This document shows, in pieces, positions 12,391-23,869 of a stretch of 64,000 nucleotides of DNA; position 1 is the stretch's first letter, and the number at the start of each line of letters is the position of its first letter. The notes under the pieces are model-generated. The model saw nothing but the letters and a program-made list of their open reading frames with translations. It was not told the DNA's origin and ran no database searches. The DNA lies in the NCBI GenBank assembly GCA_025642075.2, contig JAODUO010001326.1:1-64000 (forward strand). Direction: 5' to 3'. The translations under genes and the position numbers were made by a program. Source of the DNA: Ridgeia piscesae. Taxonomy: Eukaryota > Annelida > Polychaeta > Sabellida > Siboglinidae.

Positions 12391-13011
12391 CAGAGATGGA
12401 GTAATCGTATTCGTGTACTCGTACTCGTACTCGAGTACGAGTACTTTTTGAGTACTCATCTCGAGTACGAAGGAAAGTAATCGTACTCGAGGACATAACT
12501 AAAGTAATCGTACTCACGATTACTTCTCACGATTACATTTTTATCATATGAACAGTTGCAAGCAAATATATTAGACAGATAAAAATGGCAATATTAGAAG
12601 TAATCTAATAAATGTAATAATAATCGAGGTATTGATTTTCTATTACTGTTGAGCATTTCAGTTAAATATATATCCAGTCAGATTTCCCTGATTAATACCT
12701 TCTCTTCCCAGAGAAGCACCATCTCCTCACCCTCCTGCTTAGTACAAAGTACAAGTTATAGTGTGACAGTCCCTGGGAAGCACTGCAGGAGATAATAATC
12801 CCCTAACATGTTGCTTTGTAATTTTAGAAGCCAGGCCACAGCCCCACCTGTACTGTTTGCTCTGTCAGTATGGTGCAAATGACTGGTCATATTTCCAACA
12901 TCCAGAATCCTGACTGGGTCAGGGCGGTTATAATATAGCTGTCTATTATGTTTAATGAAGTGCAGACTGTAAACCTGTCTAAATCCACAACTATTCTGTG
13001 TTTGTCCCATC

Positions 13012-13862
13012 CAGACATGGGGTCAAATACATTGAAATGTATTTAAATACAAATATTCTTGAGGGATTACAAATACAATTACAAATACCTTTTAAATATA
13101 AATGTATTTAAATACGAATACATTGAAAAGTATTTCAAATACTCTTTCATATATTTTTCAAATACTTTTCATTTTGTATTACTATGTAGGTAAAAGAAAA
13201 GCAACACATGTATTGAGGCATCTAGTTTATAGGCATAATTAGTGTTTTGTTCATATGATGACAGGCAGACCAGTGATAGGGAGTATTGTTATTGCTAACT
13301 GCATCACTGTGACAACTGACTGAAAGAGGTAAAGGCCAAAATATATTGTTTGTATGTTGAGCCAGGAGGTCCATAATAATATAAGCCTATGTTGCCCTCA
13401 GAAGAGACATTGCTAATCATTCCTAGGATGTTGTGAGGAAGGCTCAACTTCAAAGTCAGCCAGGAAACCAGAATAACCTGGTGCCAAATTGAAGCCTGAC
13501 TAAAGAACAAAAGGGGATATTGACCTATGGTCACTGTTAGGTGCTAATCCATCCTCTGGCTCTGAGCAAACAAAAGTTGTGGTCACTGCAGGGCCATGGG
13601 GAAAGCCTGTTGTCTTCATCAGTAATAAGCACTGTTGGGTGAAGTTGCAGTGCATTAAGGTAATCAGTTTGGCAGGCATGACATGTGACAGTGAAAAAGA
13701 AATGTTGATACTGACAATGTATTTGAAAAAAATATTTGAAAAAGTCAAAAACTTCAGGAAAGTATTTAAATACAAATACTTTTAATTCCTGAACATCAAA
13801 TACAAATACTTTAAGCAGTATTTAAATGCTTTCAAATATAAATGTATTTGACCCCATGTCTG
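13012..13862. mobile_element. Nested hAT-like element, 851 bp
   Basis: Begins CAGACATGGGGTCAAATACA and ends TGTATTTGACCCCATGTCTG in inverted form, with subterminal TTTAAATACAAATA-type repeats. Flanks GTCCCATC and GACCCATT match at 6 of 8 positions, consistent with a decayed 8-bp duplication. There is no transposase. It lies wholly inside the 12391-14882 element, so it inserted later or was carried along. Confidence 0.75.
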
Positions 13863-14216
13863 GACCCATTTGATATATTACATATTTGAATTGGATACTC
13901 TTTTGAATATGCCCCCCTGGTTTTGAAGTGTTGTTATTGTAATGTATTTGATCATGTGTATTTGAAATTTATAAATGCCTCCTATTTGTATTTGATTCAG
14001 AAACCATAAATTAAATTATTAATCCAGCATTAAATGATTCATCCTATACCTGAGAAAGTCGTCTAATTATTAATAATAATAACACCTGGATAGTGGATAG
14101 CAGTAATCAGTTAGAACATTAGTGACACAACAACAGAACAAGAATGACACCTAGGGATTCCATGAAACTCATGAAAGTCACTTTTGTGTTAGAAACAGGA
14201 TATTCATTAAAGTAAT

Positions 14217-14870
14217 CATGAAAGTAATCATGATTACATTGTAAAGTAATCATACTCGTAATCAAGTACATTGTAAAGTAATCGTACTCGTACTCGTACT
14301 CGAGTACATTTGTTTTCTGTGTACTGGTACTTGTACTCATGCATGTTCGAAGTAATCGTACTCGTACTCGAGTACATTTTAAAGTAATCGTACTCGAGTA
14401 CATTGTAAAGTAATCGTACTCGTACTCGAGTACATTTGCTTTCTGTGTACTCGTACTTGTACTCATGCATGTTCAAAGTACTCGTACTTGTACTCATGCA
14501 TGTTCAAAGTAATCGTACTCGAGTACATTGTAAAATAACCGTACTCGTACTCGAGTACATTGTAAAGTAATCGTACTCGTAATCGAGTAGATTTGTTTTC
14601 TGTGTACTCGTACTTGTACTCATGCATGTTCAAAGTAATCGTACTCGTTATCGAGTACATTGTAAAATAATCGTACTCGTACTCGAGTACATTGTAAAGT
14701 ACTCTTACTCGTACTCGTACTCGTACTCGTACTCGTACTCGTACTCGTACTCGTACTCGTACTCGTACTCGTACTCGTACTGAGTACATTTGTTTTCTGT
14801 GTACTCGTACTTGTACTCATGCATGTTCAAAGTAATCGTACTCGTACTCGAGTACATTTGTATTGTACTC
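14217..14870. repeat. GTACTC-based subterminal satellite of the hAT-like element
   Basis: Alternating units contain AAAGTAATCGTACTCGAGTA, ACATTGTAAAGTAATCG and CTCATGCATGTTC. A pure (TCGTAC)n run lies at about 14703-14780. Because the period is 6 bp, the minus frames read VRVR, YEYE or STST polymers, which are artefacts. The matching, shorter left subterminal block is 12400-12540. Confidence 0.9.
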
Positions 14871-14882
14871 ACTCCATCTCTG

Positions 14883-15062
14883 GTATGCATATATTTAACA
14901 GATTTGGCCGAATGTACCATTGTGCAATATTGTTTAGTTAATCATGTGCAATATTTTTATTATATTTTTATTCACCTGTATGTTTTATGTTTATATGGAC
15001 ATATGTACATGACGTATAGATAAGTCTGAACTAAAGGTATTGAATTGAAATTAAATTGAACT
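14883..15062 (+). mobile_element. LINE 3' fragment, right part and tail
   Basis: Continues the frame interrupted at 12390 (YLTDLAECTIVQYCLVNH). It ends in ATTGAATTGAAATTAAATTG, a tail microsatellite typical of several LINE families. Joining 12390 to 14891 restores a continuous LINE end, confirming the hAT-like insertion order. Confidence 0.75.
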
Positions 15063-15132
15063 GCCAAATGGGGTGGAATTTTGTTTGGGTGAGTTCCCGA
15101 GCAACAGGAGAACACTTAAAGGGAGCGTGCTC

Positions 15133-15136
<4 letters not shown>

Positions 15137-15206
<70 letters not shown>
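15137..15206. repeat. (TA)n microsatellite
   Basis: About 70 bp of uninterrupted TA. Confidence 0.97.
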
Positions 15207-15208
<2 letters not shown>

Positions 15209-15525
15209 ACATCTACTGTGAACAGTGCAGTTTGCTATACAGCCTAAATGATATATATTCCAACCTACTGGAAACCCAACTATATTTTAATCAACTTGAG
15301 AATGTAATAATTAAATATTTAAAATAAGCGCGTTGTCCGAAGTGGGGATCAGCTGGAGACTATGGGAGAGTCAAGGGGAATGCCATTGGGGTTCTCAAGT
15401 GAGATGCAGCTAGATATGTATGTGCAATACAAGATCATTTATGCTCAGGGTAATACCTTGATTAAAAAAATTTCCATGTGTACAGAATCTGTAAAATGTA
15501 CACTGTTAAAATCCTATTGTACGTC

Positions 15526-15531
<6 letters not shown>

Positions 15532-15578
<47 letters not shown>
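15532..15578. repeat. (TA)n microsatellite
   Basis: About 46 bp of uninterrupted TA. The flanking 15207-15531 is unrecognised. Confidence 0.97.
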
Positions 15579-15581
<3 letters not shown>

Positions 15582-16978
15582 AGCGGTGATGTTGTTATAG
15601 AAGAGAATCAATTAGAAAACTGTGTGTAGAATAATGTATTAATTTTAGATTGTTGTGCAATGAACCTTGAGATTGTAATGTGAAATATGTTTATATCACG
15701 AAGCATACATACCTGTAAAACGTTGATCAGACAAAATGTGTATAGTTTTATGACATGTGTACCAACATCGGGTCATTGAAGTGAATTTTCTGGGAGCAAT
15801 CACGGGTTGGAAAACATCCCACAGACATCAATTGTCTGGATGTCATCGTCCAGTCTGGATATAAATATTTATGAGCAATTTGAACAGTTCCGTGTTCGCA
15901 AAGCATTCAAATAACCACAACTGATTCGGGCTCCTCAAATAGCATTCAGTGGGTATTAGTGTCACCATGAGCTCATCAGTTATCACAAGGTTATTTGGGT
16001 CGCATGGTTTTAGCAAACAATGCCTGCCAAATCGGGCATTGTCAATGATAAGACAAATTCAGTGTTAATTGATAAACATGCTCTTTCCACATATAGACCT
16101 AACTAATGTACACAGTATTATTATTATTATTTATTATTATTATTACCGAAAATTGTCATAATTCAGATGGCGCTATATACAAGATAATTATAACCAACCT
16201 AATTGTAAAATTATAGTTACGTCGGTCAGTGTTGTCAAACTACGCTAAGAATAGCCGCGTTATTGTGTTGCCTGATAAAAGTCGCGTTTGAATAATCCTT
16301 GCTGGAGATACTACAGACGTTAGCAAAATGCGTTTTGTTGAAATGAACCGAAATGTCAGGTCGGCAAAATACACACGACGAAAGGAGCATTTTATGATTA
16401 AATACAAATTGACGTTGCTTACTTAGCCAGTAGTGTTGGTATTGTCGCGTTGTGCTGGACTTAACACCAATACCGGTGATATATACTATATTTTCGCAAC
16501 AACCCATATCCCCGTTTGAGAATTGCACGTAATTCTCACAGAGCACCTAGTCAAACAAAGTGTTCGCACACGTTATATCAATGGTAGAAAATGAAAATAT
16601 GGATTCTGTTGAGTTTCCCATTGCTTAAGGTAAACATGAGAAGCATACCGATGGTAAATGGAACATTATTTGTTTAACAAAAATCTAAATATAATTTTTT
16701 TTGCATATGGAATGCGTATACATACAACTGCATTTGTAACACCCTGTCGATGTACAGTATTATATCTATTATGTTTACTTGTAGACGATTTCGCCTGCTG
16801 AATTATGTCGGTCTATATTGGAGGACATGACCAGCTGGCCGTGTTGTGTAAACACGCTCCTATATCCGGACAGCGTCGTCAGCAGTCGAGTGGTCAACGT
16901 CGAGATTGCATTAAATGTTATCAGGTCACGGCTACTCAGTGACAACGTCCTGCACGGAATGGAGATAAGGACACGACA
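15579..16978. other. Region upstream of the transporter gene, nothing specific
   Basis: AT-rich to about 16790 with an (ATT)n-like tract near 16120-16145, then more balanced sequence approaching the transporter. It presumably includes the promoter and 5' UTR, but I see no TATA box or initiator I can defend. A 103-codon minus frame at 16235-16546 has no recognisable features. Confidence 0.4.
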
Positions 16979-17055
16979 GTGGACATAAATAACACCGCCG
17001 GCTGGCCACAGGCATCAGTCCCCTGTGTGTGTGTAGAGAGATACACAGTCGTGTC

Positions 17056-18534
17056 ATGGGAAGTCTTGTTACCGACGACAATGACCGTCGTCCATTACTG
17101 CCGTGTGCGGGGGACGAGAAGCCGTACGGGGCAGTGCCGCCCCGCCAGGACCACGTCAAGGTGGTCGTCTATACTCGCCGCTGGTACTACCTCGCCGTCT
17201 TCTGTGTCGTGTGCTACAGCTACGGCCTCCACGCCAGCGTCTTCAGTCCGATCGCGCACTCCTTCGAGCAGGCGTACGGCTGGACGAACGCCGACATGGC
17301 AACGGTGCTCAACTGGCCGAACCTCATCTACCTGTTCTTGTTCCTGCCGTTCGCCTGGGTCCTGGAGACGCACGGACTGCGCGCCGCGTGTGTTCTCGGC
17401 GTCAGCTTCCTCGTGCTCGGGTCGGGCCTGCGTTGCGTCTACATCACGCCGGCGGCGAGCTACTGGACCATGCAGTTCGGCCAGGCGCTGACCGGTACGA
17501 CGTCATGCATCGTGTTCGCCGCGCCGTCGTGCATGTCGGCAACGTGGTTTCCGGCACACCAGCGCACAACGGCGACGGCTGCGTCGCCGATCGCTATGGC
17601 GCTAGGCGGCGCCACGTCCTTCCTGCTCGGCCCACTTCTGGTACCAGTACACGCAAACGCGTCGTCCGGCAACGACACGACGCCGCCGACGCAGGGAGAT
17701 ATTGACGACATCCGGAACAGCATCTCGCTCGTGTTCTACATCAACTTCGCCGTGGCTGCCCTAGCCTTCCTCCTCGTCGTCATCCATTTCCCCGCCCGCC
17801 CGCCGCACCCGCCCAGCCCATCAGCCGCCATCGTCCGCACCGACGTCCGGCATGCGCTGCCGGCGCTCATGCGCAATCGCCGCTTCCTGACGCTCGGCTT
17901 CATCTTCTCCGTCACCAACGGCATCGCGTTCAGCTTCATGGGCGTGCTCGACGTCGACCTGAAGGCGGCCCGCGTGTCCGACGACCAGACGGTCACCGGC
18001 TCGCTCATCATCATCGCCGTCTTCGGCACGTGCTTGTTCAGCCTCGCCGTCGCGACCGTCGCCGACCGGTGCACCAGACACGTGAAGGCGCTCCTGCTGA
18101 GCCTGTACGTCGGCGGCGCCGTCATGTTCCTCTGGTTCGCCCTCATCGTACAAGGACTCGTCGTGCCGAACGCAATCTCGTTGTACGTCTCGTTCATCGG
18201 CGGCACCGTCCTCATGAACGCCGCGCTGCCGATCTTCTACGAGCTCGCCTGCGACAGCTGCTACCCCACCCCCGAGACACTCGCCAACGGCGTCCTGAAT
18301 GCCATGAGCTGCTTCGCCTCCATGATCTTCCTCGGCGTCCTTATGGCGCCCGGGGTCGGCACGGGGTGGATGAACTGGTGCATGGTCGGCGCCTGCCTCG
18401 TCTGTGTGCCCATCCTTGTGCCCTACAGACAGCGCTACGGCCGTCTCATCGTCGACACCGACATTTGCGTCGACTCGACGGACCCCACGGACACACGGAT
18501 ACTTGGTCCGGCTGATGACGTCGTATCAACGTAA
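17056..18534 (+). CDS. Intronless 12-TM MFS transporter, SLC49 (DIRC2/FLVCR)-like
   Basis: A 492-residue protein from the first in-frame ATG, which has a favourable G at -3 and +4. Twelve hydrophobic segments are visible: about 43-66, 80-103, 108-130, 138-164, 171-196, 222-245, 277-299, 312-337, 343-369, 373-399, 407-430 and 437-457. This is the full MFS fold. ATWFPAHQRTTATAASPIA (162-180) and FYELACDSCYPTPE (394-407) are the style of the SLC49 family, which includes FLVCR haem/choline carriers and DIRC2/SLC49A4, a lysosomal transporter. I lean to SLC49A4-like. Two N-glycosylation sequons (N201, N206) sit in the TM5-6 loop, and RHVK follows TM8. The gene has no intron and strongly G/C-ending codons, unlike the AT-rich surroundings. 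The substrate cannot be read from sequence. The last about 17 residues are encoded by the first copy of a 52-bp tandem repeat. Confidence 0.9.
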   Translation: MGSLVTDDNDRRPLLPCAGDEKPYGAVPPRQDHVKVVVYTRRWYYLAVFCVVCYSYGLHASVFSPIAHSFEQAYGWTNADMATVLNWPNLIYLFLFLPFAWVLETHGLRAACVLGVSFLVLGSGLRCVYITPAASYWTMQFGQALTGTTSCIVFAAPSCMSATWFPAHQRTTATAASPIAMALGGATSFLLGPLLVPVHANASSGNDTTPPTQGDIDDIRNSISLVFYINFAVAALAFLLVVIHFPARPPHPPSPSAAIVRTDVRHALPALMRNRRFLTLGFIFSVTNGIAFSFMGVLDVDLKAARVSDDQTVTGSLIIIAVFGTCLFSLAVATVADRCTRHVKALLLSLYVGGAVMFLWFALIVQGLVVPNAISLYVSFIGGTVLMNAALPIFYELACDSCYPTPETLANGVLNAMSCFASMIFLGVLMAPGVGTGWMNWCMVGACLVCVPILVPYRQRYGRLIVDTDICVDSTDPTDTRILGPADDVVST

Positions 18535-18690
18535 CGCCACGGACACACGGACACTTGGTCCGTCTGATAACGTTGTATCAACGTAACGCCACGGACACTT
18601 GGTCCGTCTGACGACGTCGTATCAACGTAATGCCACGGACACACGGACACTTGGTCCGTCTGGCTGGTCTGATGAAGACATATCAACGTA
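18485..18690 (+). repeat. 52-bp tandem repeat spanning the transporter stop codon
   Basis: Four copies beginning CCACGGACACACGGA at about 18485, 18537, 18589 and 18633; the last is rearranged. Copy 1 encodes the protein C-terminus and contains the TAA. Copies 2-4 lie in the 3' UTR, and each repeats TTGGTCCGTCTGA and TATCAACGTAA. As 52 is not a multiple of 3, copies are out of register with each other. Confidence 0.93.
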
Positions 18691-18861
18691 AATGCTGGAA
18701 CCTTGCCATGGTCACGCGGACATTTGGTTCGTGTGATGACTCGTCAAGGACACTATTGACACGTGAGCACGTGTACCGTCTGGTGACAACGACTCACGGT
18801 TGTCTGAGCGGGATGCTACAATTGTGAAACGGGCAAATCTATTAATGTCGAACGTGTAAAT

Positions 18862-18867
18862 AATAAA
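18862..18867 (+). terminator. Candidate polyadenylation signal of the transporter
   Basis: AATAAA about 330 bp after the stop codon, in AT-rich sequence. It is the first canonical signal I find downstream. Use is inferred. Confidence 0.5.
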
Positions 18868-19507
18868 TTAGGTTTTAATGTACATTTCCGGTGAATTGGA
18901 TTATGGGTCGTAGTGCCCCGCTGTATAACTTTGTTTACAGTGTTGTAGCTGTGATTTCAACGTAGGATATTCGTCATTCCTGGGCTGAACAGCTGTGATA
19001 CGTCGGGGTTATTATTTTGTTGAATAATGTTACTGATCGGTGTATATAGTTAGGTACAATCAGGTGGTTGTGTAAAGAAAATGTTGACGTTTTTGTATTG
19101 ATTAGTAGCCTGAATTCGGCCAGTGGGGTCGGATAAATGTTACATTGTTGGGTTTAGTTTTTACTCCTTCGTGCGCTGTGTATAAATTGTTGTAACATAT
19201 ACAGCATAGTCGTACATGCCCATGGTATCTCTAGCTGCTATACAATGCTTTTGCTTTCTGAACACTTACAGTTATCTGGTTATGAGAAGAGGCAACGAAA
19301 ATTGTTACTGATTTATGTTTTCAAAATGTCCTAGTCTAGTAAGCCTTTCAGAATCTACGTTTCGTCGATACACAAGATTTCATATTTATCATTGTATCAG
19401 GGATACTTGACGGATATTTCGCGGATTTTCAAACTGCGTTTGAGGACAACGTTCACTGATATGTTTGTACGTACGAGTGCATTAGCTACACGATAGCCGA
19501 ACGTCAA

Positions 19508-19508
<1 letters not shown>
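18868..19508. other. Intergenic, nothing recognised
   Basis: Downstream flank of the transporter with no gene, repeat or RNA feature I can support. Confidence 0.5.
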
Positions 19509-19548
<40 letters not shown>

Positions 19549-19790
19549 GTGTGTGTCGTGCGTGCGCGTGCGTGCGTGCGTGCGTAAAATTGTGCGTGCG
19601 TGTATGCATGCGTGCTGCGCGCGCGTCGTGTTGTGTGTGTGTGTGTGTGTGCGCGCGCGCGCGTGTGTGTGTGCGTGTATATGTGCGTGCGTGTATGCAT
19701 GCGTGCTGCGCGCGCGTTCTTTTGTGTGTGTGTGTGCGTGCGTGCGTGCGTTCTTTTGTGTGTGTGTGTGCGTGCGTGCATGTTCATAAT
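19509..19790. repeat. GT/GC alternating tract with a duplicated internal module
   Basis: A (GT)n run is followed by (GCGT)n, (GC)n and more (GT)n. A module around GTATGCATGCGTGCTGCGCG occurs twice, near 19602 and 19692. Nearly 280 bp of alternating purine-pyrimidine sequence favours Z-DNA. Reading frames on both strands (CVCV, THTH) are artefacts. Confidence 0.95.
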
Positions 19791-21457
19791 TTATGTGCGA
19801 GTTTATATCGGGAGTTAAGTTCATTAGTTGCATATTGGCGTAAGACACGCTGGTGCGATTTGTTATTACCAATACATTGTATTAAAAAACTAATGTGCAT
19901 TCCTACGACGACCATAGTCATTTCTTTGTTTCGCTGTTTTTTTCGTGTGACTAACTTTCTATTCATCAAATCGAACTTGACTTTGGAGTGATAACGTTCA
20001 CAGAACAGTTTAGCTACAAGACCATCCATTAAATAATGCATTTCCATGACAGCAAGTGAGATTATCAGTCTAAATATCATACATACACTCTGCATACAGT
20101 AACAACAGTTTTGTCTGGCCCATGCGCGATGATGTTATCTGGTATGACTACGAGCTGTACTATCTTTGATTCCTCCACCGAGCGCAGTCGCACATCGTCA
20201 TACCGAAGTTGACAAAGCATTCTGGAATGCTGTCTGCACACGGCTAGTGTTTTAAAGTGCAAGTGGTTGGCGACTGTTTACATGTTAACTAATGTTTTGT
20301 GAAGTTATACTTGTTGGATTTTTGTTGTTATTATTAGATCAGTCACACACAATCTAATAACTAATCTACCTAACTAGCACAAAAATGCAGGATTTACATT
20401 TTTATTCGTGAATGAAATAGTCGTGTTGCCTTGAAAAGACCCACCTCGCGTTATGACACTGATGCACCAATATATTATAAGCTAGTTGTAGCTCACCTGT
20501 ATCTAACGAAGCGTATTAATGTGATGTCGTGCTCGTTCGCTAGGTGGTAGCATGGCCGCCTATAAGCTGCGACAGAGCGGTGGCGATATCGCAACACAGC
20601 ACCGCTCGAAATTTCTGTACACAACGATGACCTTTCGCGGCCAATATAAATAAACACTGCGACTGTGTGAACGTTCACTTGTATTTATTCGGGTGCTACA
20701 AGTAGCAATGTAACCCTATGACTAAAATCTAATGGCCGTTGTCCGTCACTATAATCATTACTCGAGCTAGAGGAAACCAGTTTAATTACCGTTGAAATTA
20801 ATATGCTCAACAACATTGACACCCTGTCATTGCCTAGTACATAAATAAAAAATATGTGATATTCCTCTGGTTCACTTGGGTTAAAACGATGCGTATACAT
20901 ACAAACAGTATCGTAATTTTTCTCAGACACTTACTATAATAGAATCCATATTTTCGTGTTCAGAATATGTTTAATAATAATGAATTACAAAACAGACGTG
21001 AAAGGCACTTTTTCTTGCCATGCATATCATAAGTAGAACAAACTATCATTCGTATTACGTAAAACAATATTGAACTGTTCCTCCAAAGACGGCTGTCGTC
21101 ATATTACATGAGGGGGCGGGCACCTATATGAGCGCGCGCGGGCACTTGTTTGACACTTTTCGGTAGCCTCTGTTTCGTAGTTGCTGGGGTGAATCATCAT
21201 GGTGGACATACACAACTTTTGAATCACTTATCGACAACGTCTAGTCTGTCGTTTATTTATTGTTTGTGCCTAGAGTAATTTACGCATTGTCGCGTTTTAA
21301 CGGTCATGAAATTATATTCATAATTTCCTAGTATAGCCCATGGCTGTAAGACAGGTTGACATAGATGCCTGAGTAACGAGCGTTCCTCGATTTATCCCAC
21401 CTGCAAGTGCAAGCGCGGAACCATACCGTCTCGTGCGAAGTCTGATCGCAAGCTACA
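19791..21457. other. Intergenic and presumed promoter/5' UTR of the large gene
   Basis: No gene was recognised. A local GC-rich patch near 21113-21150 (GAGGGGGCGGGCACC, GCGCGCGCGGGC) precedes the first coding exon by about 310 bp and could belong to the promoter, but no start site can be assigned. Confidence 0.35.
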
Positions 21458-21543
21458 ATGGCGTCTGGCACCGTCAGTCCATGGGTAGATACGGAAAACG
21501 AGTGTGGTACCATAATCATTACGGGTATCGATGGCGAGCAAAG
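21458..21543 (+). CDS. CCDC162: Large gene, exon 1 (start codon)
   Basis: ATG followed by [20 protein letters not shown]; 28 codons plus two bases (phase 2). Donor AAG|GTAAGA. The split codon AG+C gives Ser with exon 2, which fits. ATG has A at -3. An upstream non-coding exon cannot be excluded. Confidence 0.7.
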
Positions 21544-23814
21544 GTAAGAAAAGTGTGTTGTATAAATTGCAATAGTATACTTTCTCTTAATTAACTAGCT
21601 AAATGAAAAGTAAAAAATAGGAAGTGTGAAAAACATCGAGATCGACTGATCAGATGGATTGGAATGGAAATGCACAGCAGCGTCATTGGAATCATGCTAA
21701 ACAAAACCAATGCCATGGACACCATGTAACAAGACACCCCCGTGCATGATGAAACAGTAGAAACATCTGAGGCATGCATTTTTGTGTTACGATTAAAAAC
21801 AACTGCTGACTTGGTTGATCGAAACATGCACAGTCATAGCAACAACAACAGGATAAGCAAACAGAGTCCTCACTTTCCTGCGACTACAATTTGAGCATTT
21901 TTGTCACAGATTATTAAGTCACGCTGGAATACCTGATATATTGCATCCTGCTATATTTCCGAAAGAAAATGACTTGTACAGTAACAGTGTGTTCAGTTTT
22001 CTGTGACGCATGTTAAATACTGGTGTGCAGTTACCCACTACAATAAAGCTCATGCATTATACAATAGGTATGGCTTATATAGTTACTCTATCATCTATGT
22101 GTAGGAGCGTTATCAACATTTCCACACTAGGTATTTCATAGGAAGTAACACCAAAATGTTTGAGGCATGTGACTTCTGCTGTAACAAATCAGCATGACTT
22201 CTGTGACAGACCTTGATGTCTGTCTAACTCCATGTATATTAAACCACTTACATTAAATGTTAGGCCTGCCCTAGTTTGGTATCAGGATTACAAATAAACA
22301 GGTGGTTTTTGTAAATAGCAAATTTTCCAAGGAAATAAAACAAAATGTTAAAACTGTTTACCTCTGTGACATAATGCACTCTGTTGCATTGGTGTTCCCA
22401 TTTTGCTATTTTTAGCTGTCCATTTCAACCTGGCCAAATTAAGCTTTCCACGGAAAATCCAGTCCAAAACACTATGTTGATTTGCTATATACTTTAATCC
22501 ATCATGTCATCTGGGACTATGGTGGTATGATGAGAATTACGTACCCATGGGATATGTCATATTTATTATATATCTTTGTAAAAACTTTTTTTTAAACTCC
22601 TGCAGGCAATTGATTTTTTTATATATATGTGTTAGCTTGGAATGGTTTATGGCTGATATATGGTATGAATTAAAGCATTAGGTATTTTTTATTTCCCTTA
22701 ACTTACTGGCTCATCAGGACCTTGTTATTTTGCTCCTCTCTGAAGCTGCTTTGTCATTTTCTGATGTAACTGTCCAGTATTTTCGTGAAGAAATTCACCA
22801 AGTTGGAAGTATGATTAAACAATGCAAATATTTCTATAATACAACTAAAACAATTTGCCTCACATCGGGATCATTCCGTGTCAGATAAACAAACTGTTGG
22901 GACCTTTCAACAACACCACTTAGAATGTTGTATATGCCAAAACATGTATCAAACCTAACTTAAGTTGAACATTTGAAATACTATTTTCAAAATGTTTGTG
23001 GAGATCTAGAGTTTTCTAACTCTCATAAGATTTGTTGCGAAGACCTCAAATGTAATTTTGAAGGGCTCATAAAAAGGTGAATATTTAACGCATACCCTTG
23101 ACATTTTGTATTCATATAGTGGGTACCATCTCTTGTTGTAGCAAACCCAACTTATCGACAGACTGTGGCCTGGACCAGATCCCCTACGTCATATCTGGCA
23201 CCGACAATATCAAGTCTATGGAAGGTGAACTGCAGAAGGATCTTGAAGAACTGAAAATTAGGATAGAGGAATATGAACAAGTAAACGGCATTATCAACCC
23301 AAAATACACCAGGTAAGAGATGCTGTACTTTAGTAAAGTGATGCATGGCAGGTTTTTATGCTGGATTTACTGTGTGTCTAAAATCTCTTGAGGAAGAATT
23401 GCATTTAATGTTTACATTTACCTAGTAAATTTTGCAATTTCACTTTTGATTTAAAGATCAGCAGGTGTTATCCTATCAAACTGTTGTTACACTTGTCACA
23501 TGAGATATCACAAATGACTATATTCCTACTTCTTGCGAACCATGTCAAAACATCTATTTGGTAAAGCAACATGACGATGTGCACAGCATGTTACCACCAT
23601 AAATTATGGCAAGTGCCTCGTGAGTATTTAACGCATACCCTTGACATTTTGTATTTATATTGTGGGTACCGTCTCTTCTTGTAGCAAACCCAACTTATTG
23701 ACCACTAGCAATCAGCCTCTTTCGAAATGAAATCCTCATTATCTTCATTTAGGCAGGGGTAATTATTGGCATAGTACAGCTGGTAGAGTTAGTTGTAATT
23801 ATACTATATACAGT

Positions 23815-23869
<55 letters not shown>

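Larger units (their letters stand above)
12391..14882. mobile_element. Non-autonomous hAT-like element, 2,492 bp
   Basis: The left end CAGAGATGGAGTAATCG and the right end CTCCATCTCTG are inverted termini. The flanks are an exact 8-bp direct repeat, GTATGCAT, at 12383-12390 and 14883-14890, the target-duplication length of hAT elements. Subterminal regions are packed with TCGTACTCGTACTCGAGTAC motifs on both sides. No transposase frame was found. A second hAT-like element sits inside it. Confidence 0.88.

Noticed and set aside
14234..14920. VRVR, STST and YEYE proteins on the minus strand
   Set aside because: Six-base-period repeat of the hAT-like subterminal region.
16235..16546. 103-residue minus-strand frame upstream of the transporter
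   Set aside because: No domain, no codon bias, no supporting context.
17095..18686. Several overlapping frames within the transporter locus
   Set aside because: Shadow frames of the GC-rich SLC49-like gene; they lack the hydrophobic pattern, and the G/C third-position bias fits only the 17056 frame.
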